Assembly: GCF_033958435.1 (NCBI RefSeq) | Contig: NC_134158.1 | Span: forward strand, 9,054,337 to 9,118,336 | Source of the DNA: Carettochelys insculpta | Taxonomy: Eukaryota > Chordata > Testudines > Carettochelyidae | Length of the DNA: 64,000 nt | Direction: 5' to 3' | Part shown: piece by piece, positions 36,704 through 49,557 of the stretch | Layout of the letters: each line of letters opens with the position of its first letter | Position numbering within the stretch: the stretch's first letter is position 1 | Translations under genes and position numbers: made by a program | Notes under the pieces: model-generated | Seen by the model: only the letters and a program-made list of their open reading frames with translations | The model's database searches: none | Told to the model about the DNA's origin: nothing

Positions 36704-38403
36704 GTGATGAGACAGTGAATGAGGAGCAGGAGGGGAATCAACAACAGGACGTTCCTGGGGGAGGGGAACCAGAGAGGGCCTTGGTGGGAAGAGCTGAAGG
36801 GGATTTTTCCCAGTGCTGGGAACAGGGAGCAGCCTGGGGAGATTGGCCCAGGTCGGAGAGGCTGCTGGGATCCCCCCCAAGGAAGCAACTGGCTGAATCT
36901 GTGAAATGTGGAGAAGGAGACAAGGATCCCACAGGCCAGGAGACAAACTCCAAGGAGGAGAAACACCATGAACACCTCAGTTATGGGGAAGAATTCATTC
37001 TGAGATCGCAGCTTATGACGATTCAAACAGCAGGTACCAGAGAGAAAGCACCTCAGTGCTTGGACCGTGGGGAAAGGGCCAATAATGGCTCAGATCTTAA
37101 TAACCCTGGGAGAAGCCAAATGGGAGAGAAGCCCTATCAATGCCTTGAGGGGGAGAACTGTGTGAGTTGGAAGTCAGCACTGCTTCCACATGGTACAAGC
37201 CCCAAAGGAGAGAGCCCACATAAGTGCTTGGACTGTGGGAAAAGTTTCAAACGGAGATCCACCCTTGTTTTTCATCAGGCTGTCCACACTGGCGAGAGAC
37301 CCCACAAGTGCTCAGACTGCGGAAAGTATTTTCTCTGGAGGTCTGACCTTGTTAAACACCAGGCCATCCACACAGGAGACCGACCCCATAAGTGCTTAGA
37401 GTGCGGGAAAAGTTTCAGATGGAAGTCAGCTCTGGTATCACATCAGACGGCTCACACAGGAGACAGACCCCATAAGTGTTTAGACTGTGGGAAAAGTTTT
37501 ATATGGAGGTCAGCCCTTGTTTTACATCAGAAAATCCACACAGGAGAGAGACCCCATCAGTGCTTAGATTGTGGGAAATGTTTCATACAGAGGTCAGAGC
37601 TTGTTAAACATCAGGCCATCCACACTGGGGAGAGACCCCACAAGTGCTTAGACTGTGGGAAAAGTTTCATAAAGAGGTCAGCCCTTGTTTTACATCAGGC
37701 CATCCACACTGGGGAGAGACCCCATAAATGCTTAGACTGTGGAAAGAGTTTTATAAGGAGGTCTGACCTCATTAACCATCAGGCCGTCCAAACAGGAGAG
37801 AGACCCCATAAGTGCTTAGAGTGTGGCAAAAGCTTCAAATGGAGATCAGCCCTGGTTTCCCATCAGACGACCCACACGGGGGAGAGACCCCATCAGTGCT
37901 TAGACTGTGGAAAAAGTTTCCTGTGGATGTCAGCCCTTCTTTCACATCAGAAAATTCACACAGTAGAGAGACCCCATCAGTGCTTGGACTGTGGAAAAAG
38001 TTTCAAATGGAAGTCAGCCCTTGTTTCACATGAGAGAATCCACACAGGAGAGAGACCCCATCAGTGCCTGGACTGTGGAAAAAGTTTTATACGGCGGCCC
38101 GACCTTGTTAGCCATCAGGCAGTGCACACAGAAGAGAGACCTCATCAGTGTTTGGACTGTGGGAAAAGTTTCAAACTGAGGTCTGCTCTTGTTTCACATG
38201 AGAAAATCCACACAGGAGAAAGACCCCACCAGTGCTTAGACTGTGGGAAAAATTTCATATGGAAGTCAGCCCTTGTTAAACATCAGGCTGTCCACAAAGG
38301 AGACAGACCCCGTAAGTACTTAGACAATGAAAAAAAATTCCTATGGAGGGCAGAGTTTCTTAAATGTCAAGCCGTCCATGCAGAAGAATTAGCCCACGTA
38401 TGA
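36704..38403 (+). CDS. Gene D: terminal exon with 13 fingers plus one degenerate
   Basis: Acceptor TCTCCCAACAG, then G|GT GAT GAG ACA. With the KRAB exons it gives about 646 residues starting at MAVTFEEV. The linker is of the C/E type (GNQQQDVPGGGEPERALVG). Fingers start at residue 255. Helix position -1 is Trp in 8 of 14 units. Finger 7 (FIRRSDLINHQAVQ) has the same terminal His-to-Gln change as gene C. The last unit begins YLDNEKKF and has lost both Cys and one His; the protein ends LAHV. Fingers 1-13 correspond one to one with C, so the two genes descend from one array. Confidence 0.92.
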
Positions 38404-38900
38404 ATGGACTGTGAAAAATATTTCATACAGACATCAGACCTTAAACATCAGTCAGTGCACACTGGAGGGGGGACCCCATAACTGCTTGGACTATGGGGAA
38501 AATGGCACACAGAGGTCCTCTGCCATTAAACGTGGGAGAAATCACACAGGATCTAAACTTCTGTGACACATGAGCCAAAAGTGTGATGTACTTCTAGGCT
38601 AACTGACCCTGATTCAGCCTTTAAAGATATGTTAGACAAGTGTGTAAATGGTATTTGAAGCCATTCCACATTAGATTGACTAGAACTTTGTGAAGTAAAC
38701 TCGTATTGTTAAAACAGGGAGAAGAGAGTAGCTGTTGATTGATCGCAATCATGATTAACTCAAAAAATCAATTATGATTTGAAATATTGATCTCATTGTT
38801 AAACAACAGAATGTCAGTTGAAATTGTATTAACTGGTTTTGGATGTTTTCTCTAAGCTTTCAAAAATTTTGATTTCTATTACAGCAAAGAATAGAGTAGT
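38404..38900 (+). other. Gene D decayed finger and 3' UTR/flank
   Basis: 38,410-38,500 still shows finger debris (GACTGTGAAAAATATTTCAT). The rest matches the C and E 3' flanks (GGTATTTGAAGCCATTCC, TTGATTTCTATTACAGCAAA). Confidence 0.65.
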
Positions 38901-39111
38901 TTCTGGGGCATGGTAAAATGGTCCCACCTCCGGTCAGAGAGCCTTTGTGCTGACAAGGGAGGAGGCAGTCTCAGGAAAGGAGAACATACAAACGGAGAAG
39001 AGGAAAATGATCCCATCGTTGAGACCGTCCTGCCAGATGACAATGGGGTATTCTCTTGCACTGATGCTACCTCTGCTGGGGAGGGAACTCCAGGTCCTAG
39101 GAAGGAACAGA

Positions 39112-40440
39112 ACGTAAGAAGGGCCAGACTGGGTCAGACCAAAGGTCCATCTAGCCCAGTGTCCTGTCTTACTGGTGCCCCAGAGGGAGCGAACAGAAAG
39201 AGTAATCATGAAAGCAATTGCTCTCGTAACGTCCATGTCCAGCCTCTGACCAACAGAGGCCAGGGACACCACTGCCACCTATCCACATATGGACCTAAGC
39301 TCCATGAATTTATCTAGTTCATTTTTGAACCCTGTTAAAGCCCTGGTCTTCACAACCACCTCTGGCCAGGAGTTCCACAGGCCATCCAGGCGCTGAATAA
39401 AGAAAAACTTCCTTTTGTTTTGCTACCCATTATCTGCATTTGGTGACCCCTAGTTCTTGTATTATGGGAACAAATAAATAACTTTTCATTATTTACTCTC
39501 TCCACACCACTCATCATTTCATAGACCTCAGTCATATCCCCTTTAGTTTCCTTTTTTCTAAGCCGAAAAGTCTCAGTCTTTTTAATCTTTTTTCCTGTGG
39601 CAACCGCTCCTAACTCTTCCTCATTTTTGTTGTTCTTTTTTGAACCTTTTCCAGTGCCGAGATACCTTTTTTTTGAGATGAGGCCACCACATCTGTAAGC
39701 AATATTCATAGAATAGAATAGAATAATAGGACTGGAAGGGACCTCGAGAGGCCATCGAGTCCAGCCCCCTGCCCTAATGGCAGGACCAAGTACTGTCTAA
39801 ACCATCCCTGGCAGACATCTATCTAACCTGGTCTTAAATATCTCCAGCGATGGAGATTCCACAACCTCCCTCGGCAATTTATTCTACTGTTTGACCGCCC
39901 TGACAGTTAGGAACTTTTTCCTAATGTCCAACCTAAACCTCCCTTGCTGCAGTTTAAATCCATTGCCTCTTGTTCTATCCTCAGAGGCCAAAAAGAACAA
40001 GTTTTCTCCCTCCTCCTAATGACACCCTTTTAGATACCTGAAAACTGCTATCATGTTCCCCCTCAATCTTCTCTTTTCTAAACTAAACAAGCCCAATTCT
40101 TTCAGCCTTTCTTCATAGGTCACATTCTCTAGACCTTTCATCATTCTTGTCGTTCTTTTCTGGACCCTCTCTAATTTCTCCACATCTTTCTGGAACTGCG
40201 GTGCCCAGAACTGGACACAGTACTCCAGCTGAGGCCTAACCAGCGCAGAGTAGAGTGGAAGAATGACTTCTCATGTCTTGTTCAAGATGTGGGCGTACCA
40301 TGGATTTATACAGAGGGAATAAGAGCCTCCCCATCTTACTCTCTATCCCTTTTTCAATGATTCCTAGCATTTTGTTTGCCTTTTTGACTGCTCCAGCAGA
40401 TTGAGTGGATGTTTTCAGAGAATTTTCAGATAGGTACTAG
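39112..40440 (-). mobile_element. CR1 LINE (second subfamily), split by another CR1
   Basis: The minus strand matches the element at 60,372-61,277: CCAAAGGTCCATCTAGCCCA near 39,140 (3' tail), ACTGAGGTCTATGAAATG-type codons, and RYLGTGKGSKK near 39,640. After the inner insertion (39,706-40,284) it resumes at ATGTGGGCGTACCATGG and runs to about 40,440. It contains no intact frame. Confidence 0.85.
39706..40284 (-). mobile_element. CR1 LINE nested inside an older CR1
   Basis: Starts with the CATAGAATAGAATAGAATAA 3' tail and GACTGGAAGGGACCTCGAG and runs through the reverse complement of the [13 protein letters not shown] region. Same subfamily as 2,326-3,432. Joining its flanks restores the outer CR1. 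Confidence 0.88.
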
Positions 40441-40485
40441 TAATGGGTAGTTAGAAACATAGCTGGATTTGCAAAGAGCAGGAGA

Positions 40486-40920
40486 ATCACATGGTGATAC
40501 CTCTACCTAATGAAAAAGTTACGTATCTCTCAAAACATCTAGAAAAACTTATGTGTAGTGCTGGGGAAGAGCCAGTAATTGTGGTACACGTGGGTATCAA
40601 TGATGTAGGGAAAGGTAGGAGAACAGTCCTGGGGATCAAATTGAAGTTGCTAGGTAAGAGATTGCAGTCCAGGACCTCCACGGTAGCGTTCTCTGAAGTG
40701 GTATGCAGAGGAGTGGATTAGATTTATTTATAAGAACCAGAGAAGCTTCAGGGCATGTGGAGTTTCTACGAGAAGGTTGGGCACCACCTAAACCAAGATG
40801 GAGCCACACTGCTGGCATTTCTCATGAAAAAGGTCGTAGAGAAGTTCATAAACTAAGGTCTGCAGGAAATCCAATGGGTGCAAAGGACCACGTGGGTCAG
40901 AGACATCTCAATAAATAGGT
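40486..40920 (+). mobile_element. CR1-type ORF1 (esterase-like) fragment
   Basis: The plus strand encodes EEPVIVVHVGINDVGKGRRT followed by LLGKRLQSRTSTVAFSEVV. The HVGxND signature is the block of the SGNH-esterase domain found in ORF1 of CR1 LINEs. The frame shifts downstream. This is the only ORF1 piece seen in the window. Confidence 0.6.
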
Positions 40921-40924
40921 GCTA

Positions 40925-41150
40925 TTCCCTGTCTAAACAGTCCCTATCTCAAAACTATTTCAAAATAAGCCCTAGTGTGTCCAATGGCTGTTTTGCAAAA
41001 TAGGCTCTGTGTGTGTAGGTGCTGTATTTTGAAATAGCTAGTGCTATTTCGAAATGCATTTTCGTGTGTGTCAGTATTATTTTGACATAAACTATTCCAG
41101 AATAGCTTATTTTGGAATAATTCTGTTGTCTAGACGTACCCTCAGTGAAT
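40925..41150. mobile_element. MITE-like DNA transposon
   Basis: TTTGAAATAGCTAGTGCTAT and ATTCCAGAATAGCTTATTTT are internal palindromes. The right end GTCTAGACGTACCCTCAG fits the GGGTACGTCTACAC terminus. Confidence 0.55.
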
Positions 41151-41299
41151 TCTTCTTGTTGGTCTTCACAGCTGGGGGAGATTCCCAAACCCGAGCCTTT
41201 CTTTTGAGGTGCAAAACCTGAAGAACAGAACAAACAGAATTAGCGATATGTCTACACTAGAGGAAAACTCGAGTGATCTTCCCGAGTTCAACTTTGCAC

Positions 41300-41870
41300 C
41301 CTGGTAGTTTGTTAGTTCAGAAGTTAAAAGGAAATACTAATGTTTAGACTAAACTTAGGTGTAATGAGGTCATTGTATAGCTTTCTCTTTCAAGTCTGTG
41401 GTAAACTATGAACTGCTGTATGGATAATTATGTTAATCCATGTAGTTTAACTCCTTGCGATGTTTAGGAAAAAAGACTTTGCTGCAAAAAGGTCCATTAG
41501 AATGCTTTTATTCGTTAAGCTTTATTCAGGGGGAGTTGAAGCTGTAATACGGAGCTCTCCTGTGCTGTCTGTAGATTAATGCGGGGGCTACTCTGATATT
41601 TGGACACTCAACTATCACCTGAGGGGCTGATGCTGAAAAGGACTCCTTGTAATAGCTCCGCAGTGAAACTGACTTGAGGACTCTGCTTGTGTCTGTAGGT
41701 AGAATGATCCTTTAACCAATACTCCACATCTTGTCTTATTTTAATAAATCTTAGCTGACTTATTAGGAACGGGCTGTCGGTGTGTATTTGTCTGAGAACT
41801 GAAGTATTCATTGTCTGGGTTGGTAATACATCCAATCCTTTGGGATCAGTAGAATGCTTTATATTGGGGT
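41300..41870. other. 3' flank of gene D shared with A and B
   Basis: AAACTTAGGTGTAATGAGGTC, GAACTGCTGTATGG and TTTTAATAAATCTTAG align with the A and B flanks. Confidence 0.55.
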
Positions 41871-42037
41871 GAGGAAACTTTTTACATAAGGCCCCACTTT
41901 TCATCCCTGTAATTATCAGCACCCCCCTCCCATCTAACATTGTACAAATTGCTGGAAATTTTGGTGATGTTCATATGAAAAAAAGTCCCTTTTGGCAGGT
42001 GTAAGACAATAAGTCTGGAGAACGTTAAAACTTTATG

Positions 42038-42205
42038 AACAGCAAGAAGTCCTGGGGCACGTTATAGGCTCACAGATATTTTGGAGCACAAAGCAGGTCT
42101 TTGCCCACGAAAGCCTATGCTCCAAAATCTCTGTTAGTCATTAAAGTGTTAGGGGACTTCTTGTTTGTGTTTGAAGGTACAGATTAACTTGCCGACCCCT
42201 CTAAA
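42038..42205. repeat. Fold-back Penelope-like repeat
   Basis: AGCAAGAAGTCCTGGGGCAC and GGACTTCTTGTTTGTG are inverted arms around GCCCACGAAAGCCTATGCTC. Confidence 0.6.
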
Positions 42206-42699
42206 ACTTTGTGAATCGGTCTGCAAATGTGACTACGCCCACAGAAAAACAGGAACCGATTTCAACAGTTTTAATGAGATGGATGAGCCTGAGCGCAGCA
42301 GCCGATCATGCTGAGGCCCCCGCTTATGAAATTTCATCCCTAAGGGGGCCACTCCCTGCTTTTCGCATCTCTGAGTGATAGGATGAAACAGATTTTCAGG
42401 GGATTCCCCTGGTCCTTAGTGGGGAGGGGCTAGTCCCTGTTGGGGTGATCAGGAGGCTGGGGAAGACCTCAGGAATCCCGGGCCCAGCATCCTCGGGGTT
42501 ACAAGGACTAGGCTGCAGAGGGGAGTCCTGAAGGTGAGACTGGTGATGGGGGTGGGAACCAGGACTCAAAATAAGCCAGGAAAGTGCCACATGTTAGGGG
42601 GCAATTTTCCCACTTACCTCTGGGCCTGTGGATTGGTTTCTCCTGCAGCTGATTTAAGAGTTTCAGAGAAAAGTGCTCGCTCGGAGGCCACCAACCTCG

Positions 42700-43300
42700 T
42701 GCTCCTGAGCAGCCCCGGGCCAGAGGCTCCCCTGGGTCTCTTCTGAGCTTAACGCTGCAAACAGGCAGGGGGAGCCCATCCCGGTGGGTCCCGCTCGTTC
42801 GGATGAGTTCCCCGCTAGGACCCAGGGGCGGCCGGAGCCGCGGGGGGAAGCGATCGCTGGCTGCCCCCGGCCGGCCGCAGGAAGCGAGCGGCAGCCGCTG
42901 CGGGGCCTCTGCTCCCCGGCTCCCTCCCTCCCGGGCGGGCGGGGGCTGCTGCGGGGCCCCGGAGCCCTGGCTGCAGCCGGGAGAGGGGAACCTCCAGCCG
43001 CAGCCGCAGCCGGGCCAGTCCCGCTGCTCCCCGGGAGCCGCTCCCCGGGCGGGCGGGCAGCGCCCCCAGCCTGGCCAGGGCCCTGCCCGGCCCAGCCCCT
43101 GCCCCTGCCCCTGGGCCAGGGCGGGCAGCGCTCGCGGGGAAGGTAAGAGCCCCCGGCCCGGCCCGGCCCCGCCCCGCCCCGCCCCGCCCCGGGAGCGGTG
43201 CCCGGTGCCCCCGGGCGGGCGGGCTGCAGGGGGAGGGTTCGGCCCCGGGCTGCTCCCCGCCGAGCTGGCTGCGATCCCCGCCCCGGGCCCGGCAGACATG
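42700..43300 (+). promoter_or_regulatory. Gene E CpG-rich promoter and exon 1 (exon end 43,142)
   Basis: Fourth copy. The core starts TAGGACCCAG at 42,816 and ends GCGGGGAAG|GTAAGAG at 43,142/43,143. Sequence after the donor to about 43,740 is homologous to gene C intron 1 (19,788-20,340). Confidence 0.75.
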
Positions 43301-43368
43301 GCCAAGGGGGGACCCCAGGAACAGAGGGGTGGAGGGGGGAGCCAGCTGCAGCGGTTGCAAAGCTAGTG

Positions 43369-43445
43369 TGGTGTGGGTGTGGGTGTGTGTGTTGTGGGTG
43401 TGTGTGTGTTGTGGGTGGGTGTGTTAGGGGTGTGTGTGTGTGTCT
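43369..43445. repeat. GT-rich simple sequence
   Basis: Repeated GTGTGGGTGTGT-type units in gene E intron 1, longer than the equivalent tract in gene C. Confidence 0.85.
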
Positions 43446-43901
43446 CGGCAGTGGGGGGTGTTGGGGTGAGAGGAGCTTTTCCTGCTGCCTGGGGCAGGAT
43501 CCTCGCTCCCATTTCCCCGGGCTGTGTGCTGGAAGGCCCAAACCTGCCCAGGGCCGCCCTGCTGTGCTCCCTGGGGGTCTGAGGGGGGCTCTGTGCCCCA
43601 GTGTGACGGGGAGGTGTGGCACATCACACCCCAGCTGGTGCACATCACACGATTCCCTCTCACCCATGGACAGCATGGGGGTGAGAGTCGGGGGGCGGGG
43701 CTCAAGGATGGGGGCCTGAGGGCTGTTGAGGAGTGCAGGCTCTGGGGTGAGGGGTTTGGGGTCCCCCCCAGGGAGAGAGGACCACCCCCATCTTTCTGAT
43801 CGCTGCAGCCAGGGGCCAGGTGAGGGGTGTTTCTGCGTGGCCACCGCAGCCCCAGGGGGCTCAGCTCGGGGCATCTGCTCCCCAGTTGTGGATGGAGAGA
43901 G

Positions 43902-44588
<687 letters not shown>

Positions 44589-45149
44589 TAACGTGTGGGG
44601 GCTGCGCTCCCGGCTCCGGTCTGGTGATGGGAGGGGAATGAGTTCTGTAGGGCACAGCCGCCGTGTGAGAGCAACTTGTGCCTTCGTTCCCTCTGCAATG
44701 GACCAGGTGTCAAAGTCCGACGAACATGCTGAGCCGTCCCCGCCCCTCTGATTGTTACAGGGCAGAAGTGGTGCATTGCCCTGGCAGGGTTGTTTCTCGT
44801 GGGCATACACAACCCTGTTCAGCTCCCTCCTTGGGGCTAACTCCAGCCGCAGGCAGGGCCCTGAGCTGGGCAGGGTGAGAAAGAGGCAGGGCTTTAACTG
44901 CAGAGCTGTGTGAGCGTCAGGAAGACCTTCAGAGTGCATAAATCCTGAGGCCTCCTACTGATGGTGTAAAATTCCCCATCACGCCCCAGGCGTCAGCCTC
45001 TCCCCAGGGGACTCAGTGCCCACGTTCCATCCTGTTGGGTTCCCCATTCCCCAGCAGAGCCCGGGGACAGGTTCCACTCAGGGAACATCCTTTGTGACAG
45101 ATGATCTCTCAGCCCCTCCCTGACCTGGTTTGATTTCCCCCCTGCGCAG

Positions 45150-45263
45150 GGTTCCCCATTCCCAAACCGGAGCTGATCGCCCGGCTGGAACGAGGGGAAG
45201 AGCCGTGGGTGTCCGATCTCCAGGCTGGGGAGGAAAGAGAGATCGCGAGAGGCACCGGCGCAG
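45150..45263 (+). CDS. Gene E KRAB-B exon
   Basis: Acceptor CCTGCGCAG, donor GCGCAG|GTGAGG, 114 nt, reads [25 protein letters not shown]. Phases agree. Confidence 0.92.
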
Positions 45264-45801
45264 GTGAGGACTGACCCAGAAACCATCTAGGGGATGAAGG
45301 GAAAAGCTGAGAATTCAGAAAATTTGGTGGCAGTAATTGGGTTCTTCCTCATATTCTGCAGGGCCCGGTGTAGTGAGCAGACATCACTCATAGCTTTGTA
45401 CGTTTTCCCTGTAAGCTGAGTGCTTGTGCGGCCACTCAGGAAAGATTCCAATGCCCCCAGCGAACCAGCAGAGCGCCCACAGCGCTGTGTATTTCTGGTG
45501 GTGGTGCACATGAGCACATACCTATGTGCATATAAAATTATTCTGCACATGGATAAAAAAATTAGAGGGGACAGTGGTCACAAGGCTACTTTATGAGTCA
45601 TGTGATCAACTTTACCCTTGTCTTGAGTGCTTTCCACCCATCCTGTGAGCTGTGGGAGTTCCCGTCCCTGTGAGTGTTTGGATGAGAAATGGAGAAACAA
45701 TCCAACTGCAAAACTTCAGGGTGTTGTGTTTTCCCCTGGTGTGGCTCCTTTTCCTCCCCAGCACAGTGACTCCTGTCTGGATTGTGTCTCCCTCCCAGCA
45801 G

Positions 45802-47573
45802 GTGATGAGCGAGCGAGTGAGAAGCAGGAGGGAAATGAACAGCAGGACGTTCCTGGGGCAATGGAATCAGAGCGGACCTTGGTGGGAAGAGCTGAAGGGG
45901 ATTTTTCCCAGTGCTGGGAACAGGGAAGAGCCTGGGGAAAGTGGCCCAGGTCGGAGAGGCTGCTGGGATGTCTCCCAAGGAAGCAACTGGCTGAATCTGT
46001 GAAATGTGGGGAAGCAGACAAGGATCCCACAGTCCAGCAGACAAACCCCAAGGAAGAGAAATACTACAAGCGCCTCAGTTATGAGAAAGGATTCATTCCG
46101 AGACCAGAGTTTGTTATCATTCAGACTATAATTACTGGAGAGAAACGTCTTCAGTGCTTGGATGATGGAGAAAACTCCAATAATGGCTCAGATCTTAATA
46201 GCGGCGGAAGAAACCACATGGCAGAGAAGTCCTATCAATGCCTTGAGGGTGGGAACTATTTCAGTGGCAGGCCAGCACTGATGGCACCTGAAACAAGACA
46301 CGCAGGAGAGAGACCCTATAAGTGCTTAGCCTGTGGAAAAAATTACTTACGGAGGTCACATCTTGTTTCACATCAAGCCGTCCACACAGGCGAGAGACCC
46401 CATAAGTGTTTAGACTGTAGGAAAAGTTTTATACGGAGGTCTCACCTTGTTAACCATCAGGCTGTCCACAAAGGAGAGAGACCCCATAAGTGCTTGGACT
46501 GTGGGAAAAATTTTAAATGGAGGTCATCCCTTGTTTCACATCAGGCCATCCACACAGGAGACAGACCCCATAAGTGCTTAGACTGTGGGAAAAGTTATAT
46601 ATGGAGGTCAGCCCTGCTTTCACATCAGAAAGTCCACACAGGAGAGAGACCTTATCAGTGCACAGACTGTGGGAAAAATTTCATACAGAAGTCAGACCTC
46701 CTTGCCCATCAGAAGATCCACACAGGAGAGAAGCCCCATCTCTGCTCAAACTGTGGGAAAAGTTTCATGTGGAGGTCAGAGCTTGTTAAACATCAGGCCA
46801 TCCACACAGGAGAGAGACCCCATAAGTGCGTAGTATGTGGGAAAAGCTTCCTACGGAGGTCGGCCCTTATTTTGCATGAGGCCATCCACACAGGAGAGAG
46901 ACCCCATAGGTGCTTGGACTGTGGTAGAAGTTTCACGTGGAGGTCAGCCCTTGTTTTACATCAGAGAATCCACACTGGAGAGAGACCTCATCAGTGCTCA
47001 GTCTGTGGAAAATGTTTCATAGCGAGGACCCAGCTTGTCTCACATTGGGCAGTCCACACAGGAGAAAGACCCCACAAGTGTTTAGATTGTGGAAGAAGTT
47101 TCATACGGCGGTCCGAACTGGTAAAACATCAGGCCGTCCACATTGGAGAGAGACCCCACAAGTGCTCAGACTGTGGGAAAAGTTTCAAATGGAGTTCAGC
47201 CCTGGTTGCCCATAAGAAAATCCACACAGGAGAAAGACCCCATCAGTGCTCAGACTGTGGAAAAAGATACATTCGGCTGTCTGACCTTGTTAGCCATCAG
47301 GCCGTCCACTCAGAAGAGAGACCCCATAAATGCTCAGACTGTGGGAAAAGTTTCAAATGGAGATCAGCTCTTGTGTCCCATCAAAAAATCCACACAGGCG
47401 AGAGACCACATCAGTGTTTTGACTGCGGAAAAAGTTTCATATGGAGGTCTAAACTTGTTAAACATCAGGCTGTCCACACGGGAGAGAGAGCCCAGAAGTG
47501 CTCAGAGTGTGGAAAGGGTTTCATGGGGTGGTCAGAACTTCTTAAACATCAAGCGGTCCACATGGGAGAGTGA
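45802..47573 (+). CDS. Gene E: terminal exon with 15 C2H2 fingers
   Basis: Acceptor CTCCCAGCAG, then G|GT GAT GAG. With the KRAB exons it gives about 670 residues. The linker is the C-type ERASEKQEGNEQQDVPG; two degenerate finger-like repeats precede the array. All 15 fingers from residue 255 keep Cys2His2. Helix position -1 is Trp in seven (3, 4, 6, 8, 11, 13, 14). Fingers 1, 4 and 12 have Tyr in place of the hydrophobic-core Phe. Finger 9 (FIARTQLVSHWAVH) breaks the usual pattern at positions 1, 2 and 3. The frame closes at GAG|TGA in the last linker, followed by a run of about 12 C that lies where the usual ACCCCAT would be. Sister of C and D but not strictly collinear. Confidence 0.92.
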
Positions 47574-48160
47574 CCCCCCCCCCCCATGAGTTAGTGTAGC
47601 ATGACAATCGTTTCATATGGCATTCAAGCCTTCTCCATGCATCTGTCAGTCCACAACGGTGGGGTACCCTGTGTTTGGACTATGTGAAAATTTTCAACTG
47701 CAGATCAGCATTTGTTTAGATAAGCCACAGCTGGGAGAGACCCCATTTGTGCTCAGAATGTGGTTAAGATTGCACACGGAGGTCACCCGTGAACCATGGA
47801 AGAAATCACACAGGTTCTAAATGTCCAGGACACATTTTTAAAAGGGGTTCTGAAACCTCCAGGCTAATTAACCTAGATTCAACCTTTAAAGGCATGTTAG
47901 AGCAGTGTGTACATGGTATTTGAAGCCATTTTATGTTAGATAGACTAGAATTTTGAAATATCAACTTGTATCATTAAAAAGTTGCAAGAAGATGGTGCTG
48001 TTGGTTAATCACAGTTAACTTGAAAGATTTAATTGTGATTAAAAAAAACTGATGTACTGAATCAGATTGTTAAACCATAGGACACCAATTTAGATGTACT
48101 AAATGTTTTTTTGTGTTTTCAAACGCATTGATTTCTGTTACAGCAAAGAACAGACAATAC
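47574..48160 (+). other. Gene E 3' UTR/flank shared with C and D
   Basis: Finger debris to about 47,780, then GGTATTTGAAGCCATTTTA and TTGATTTCTGTTACAGCAAA as in C and D. Confidence 0.65.
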
Positions 48161-48194
48161 ACAGTGCTCAGTTTATACCGTGGAAAAATAAGTA

Positions 48195-48530
48195 AAAGAA
48201 ATATAGCTAAAGCTTTGTTATCCAGTGTGGAGATGGAATGGGGGTTGCGAGTTACTCAAGCTTTTTCACCAAACTCAAAAATGTTAAAGACGTGACATCA
48301 CCTTACTTAACACTGCACCTTTTAACTCTCTTACCGAGTACAGTACTGTGATTTACAGCTCCTCTGCTATCTCAAAACCATCAAAGAAACACAACTTCAA
48401 CAAATACTGGAAAACGAGGCTGGATAGCCATCAGAATTTTTCTGCTTAACTGATGGGAGAGCTGTATTGTCCTCTGGGGCAGATGGCAGTTAACTGAGTT
48501 TTCCACATGTTAAAATGCCAGGTAAAGCTT
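48195..48530. mobile_element. Tigger-like insertion
   Basis: GCTTTGTTATCCAG and GGATAGCCATCAGAATTTTTC with a TCTTCAATTC-type edge. It splits an older repeat that continues at 48,540 (TTTTTCAATTCACCTCATAC). Class tentative. Confidence 0.4.
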
Positions 48531-48777
48531 TTCCTGTAGTCTTTTTCAATTCACCTCATACAGGTATTGTAATGCAATCTCTTTATTGAGGAAAGTATAG
48601 CTTAAAAAGTTGGTTATTTTTGTTACACAGCTTCCATCCGCTCCTTGAGGGTATTTTCTTTCGCTAGCTCAGCCATGATTACTTTGGCTGCTTGAGGGAT
48701 GTCTCACAGTTTTTCCTGAAGACTGAGGACTTTGGGACAATTCTACTCAACTATAGTTATGAGATTGTGCAGTAGAG

Positions 48778-48778
<1 letters not shown>

Positions 48779-48808
<30 letters not shown>
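48779..48808. repeat. Poly-T tract
   Basis: About 30 consecutive T. On the minus strand it would be a poly-A within the possible retrocopy at 48,640-50,360. Confidence 0.9.
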
Positions 48809-48892
48809 GTGGTCCGTGCTGAACTTCTTGTCTTGAATCTTGTGTAGGGTGTTCAATCAAACCAACATGCATTGCCTCGCTGGCCTTTCTTC

Positions 48893-49557
48893 ATGGCATG
48901 GACCACAAGCTTAAATGAGAGTCAAAAGTGTGACGCTGTTGCAAAAAAAAGCAATCATCATTCTGGGATGCGTTAGCAGGAGTGTTATGAGAAAGACGCG
49001 AGAAGCCGTTCTTCTGCTCTACTCACAGCTGATTTGGCTTCTGTTGGAGTATTGTGTTCAGTTTTGGACATCATATTTCAAGCAAGATGTGGACAAATTG
49101 GAAAAGGTCCAGAGAAGACCAACGAGAATGATTAAAGGTTGAGAGAATATGAACTATGAGAGAAGACTGAGAGAACTGGGTTTATTTACTTTAGAAAAGA
49201 GAAGACTTAGAGGGGACAGGATAGCGGTTTTCAAGTACCTAAAAAGAGTTGCAAGGAGGAGGGAGAAAAAAACATTTTCCTTGGCCTCTGAGGACAGGAC
49301 AAGAAGCAGGGGGCTTAAACTGCAGCAAGGGAAATTTAGGTTGGACATTAGGAAAAATTTCCTAACTGTCAGGGTGGTTAAACCCTGGAATAAATTGCCC
49401 AGGGAGTTTGTGGAATCTCCACCACTGGAAATGTTTAAGAGCAGTTAGACAGAACTCTATCAGGGATGGTCACGATGGTGCTCGGTCCTGCCACGAGGGC
49501 AGGCGGCTGGACTTGATAACCTCTTGAGGTCCTTTCCAGTTCTAATGTTCTATGATT
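48893..49557 (+). mobile_element. CR1 LINE 3' part
   Basis: ESQKCDAVAKKSN-type start, then [33 protein letters not shown] and TVRVVKPWNKLPREFVESPP, ending at TTCTATGATTCCATG. Multiple frame breaks. Confidence 0.93.
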
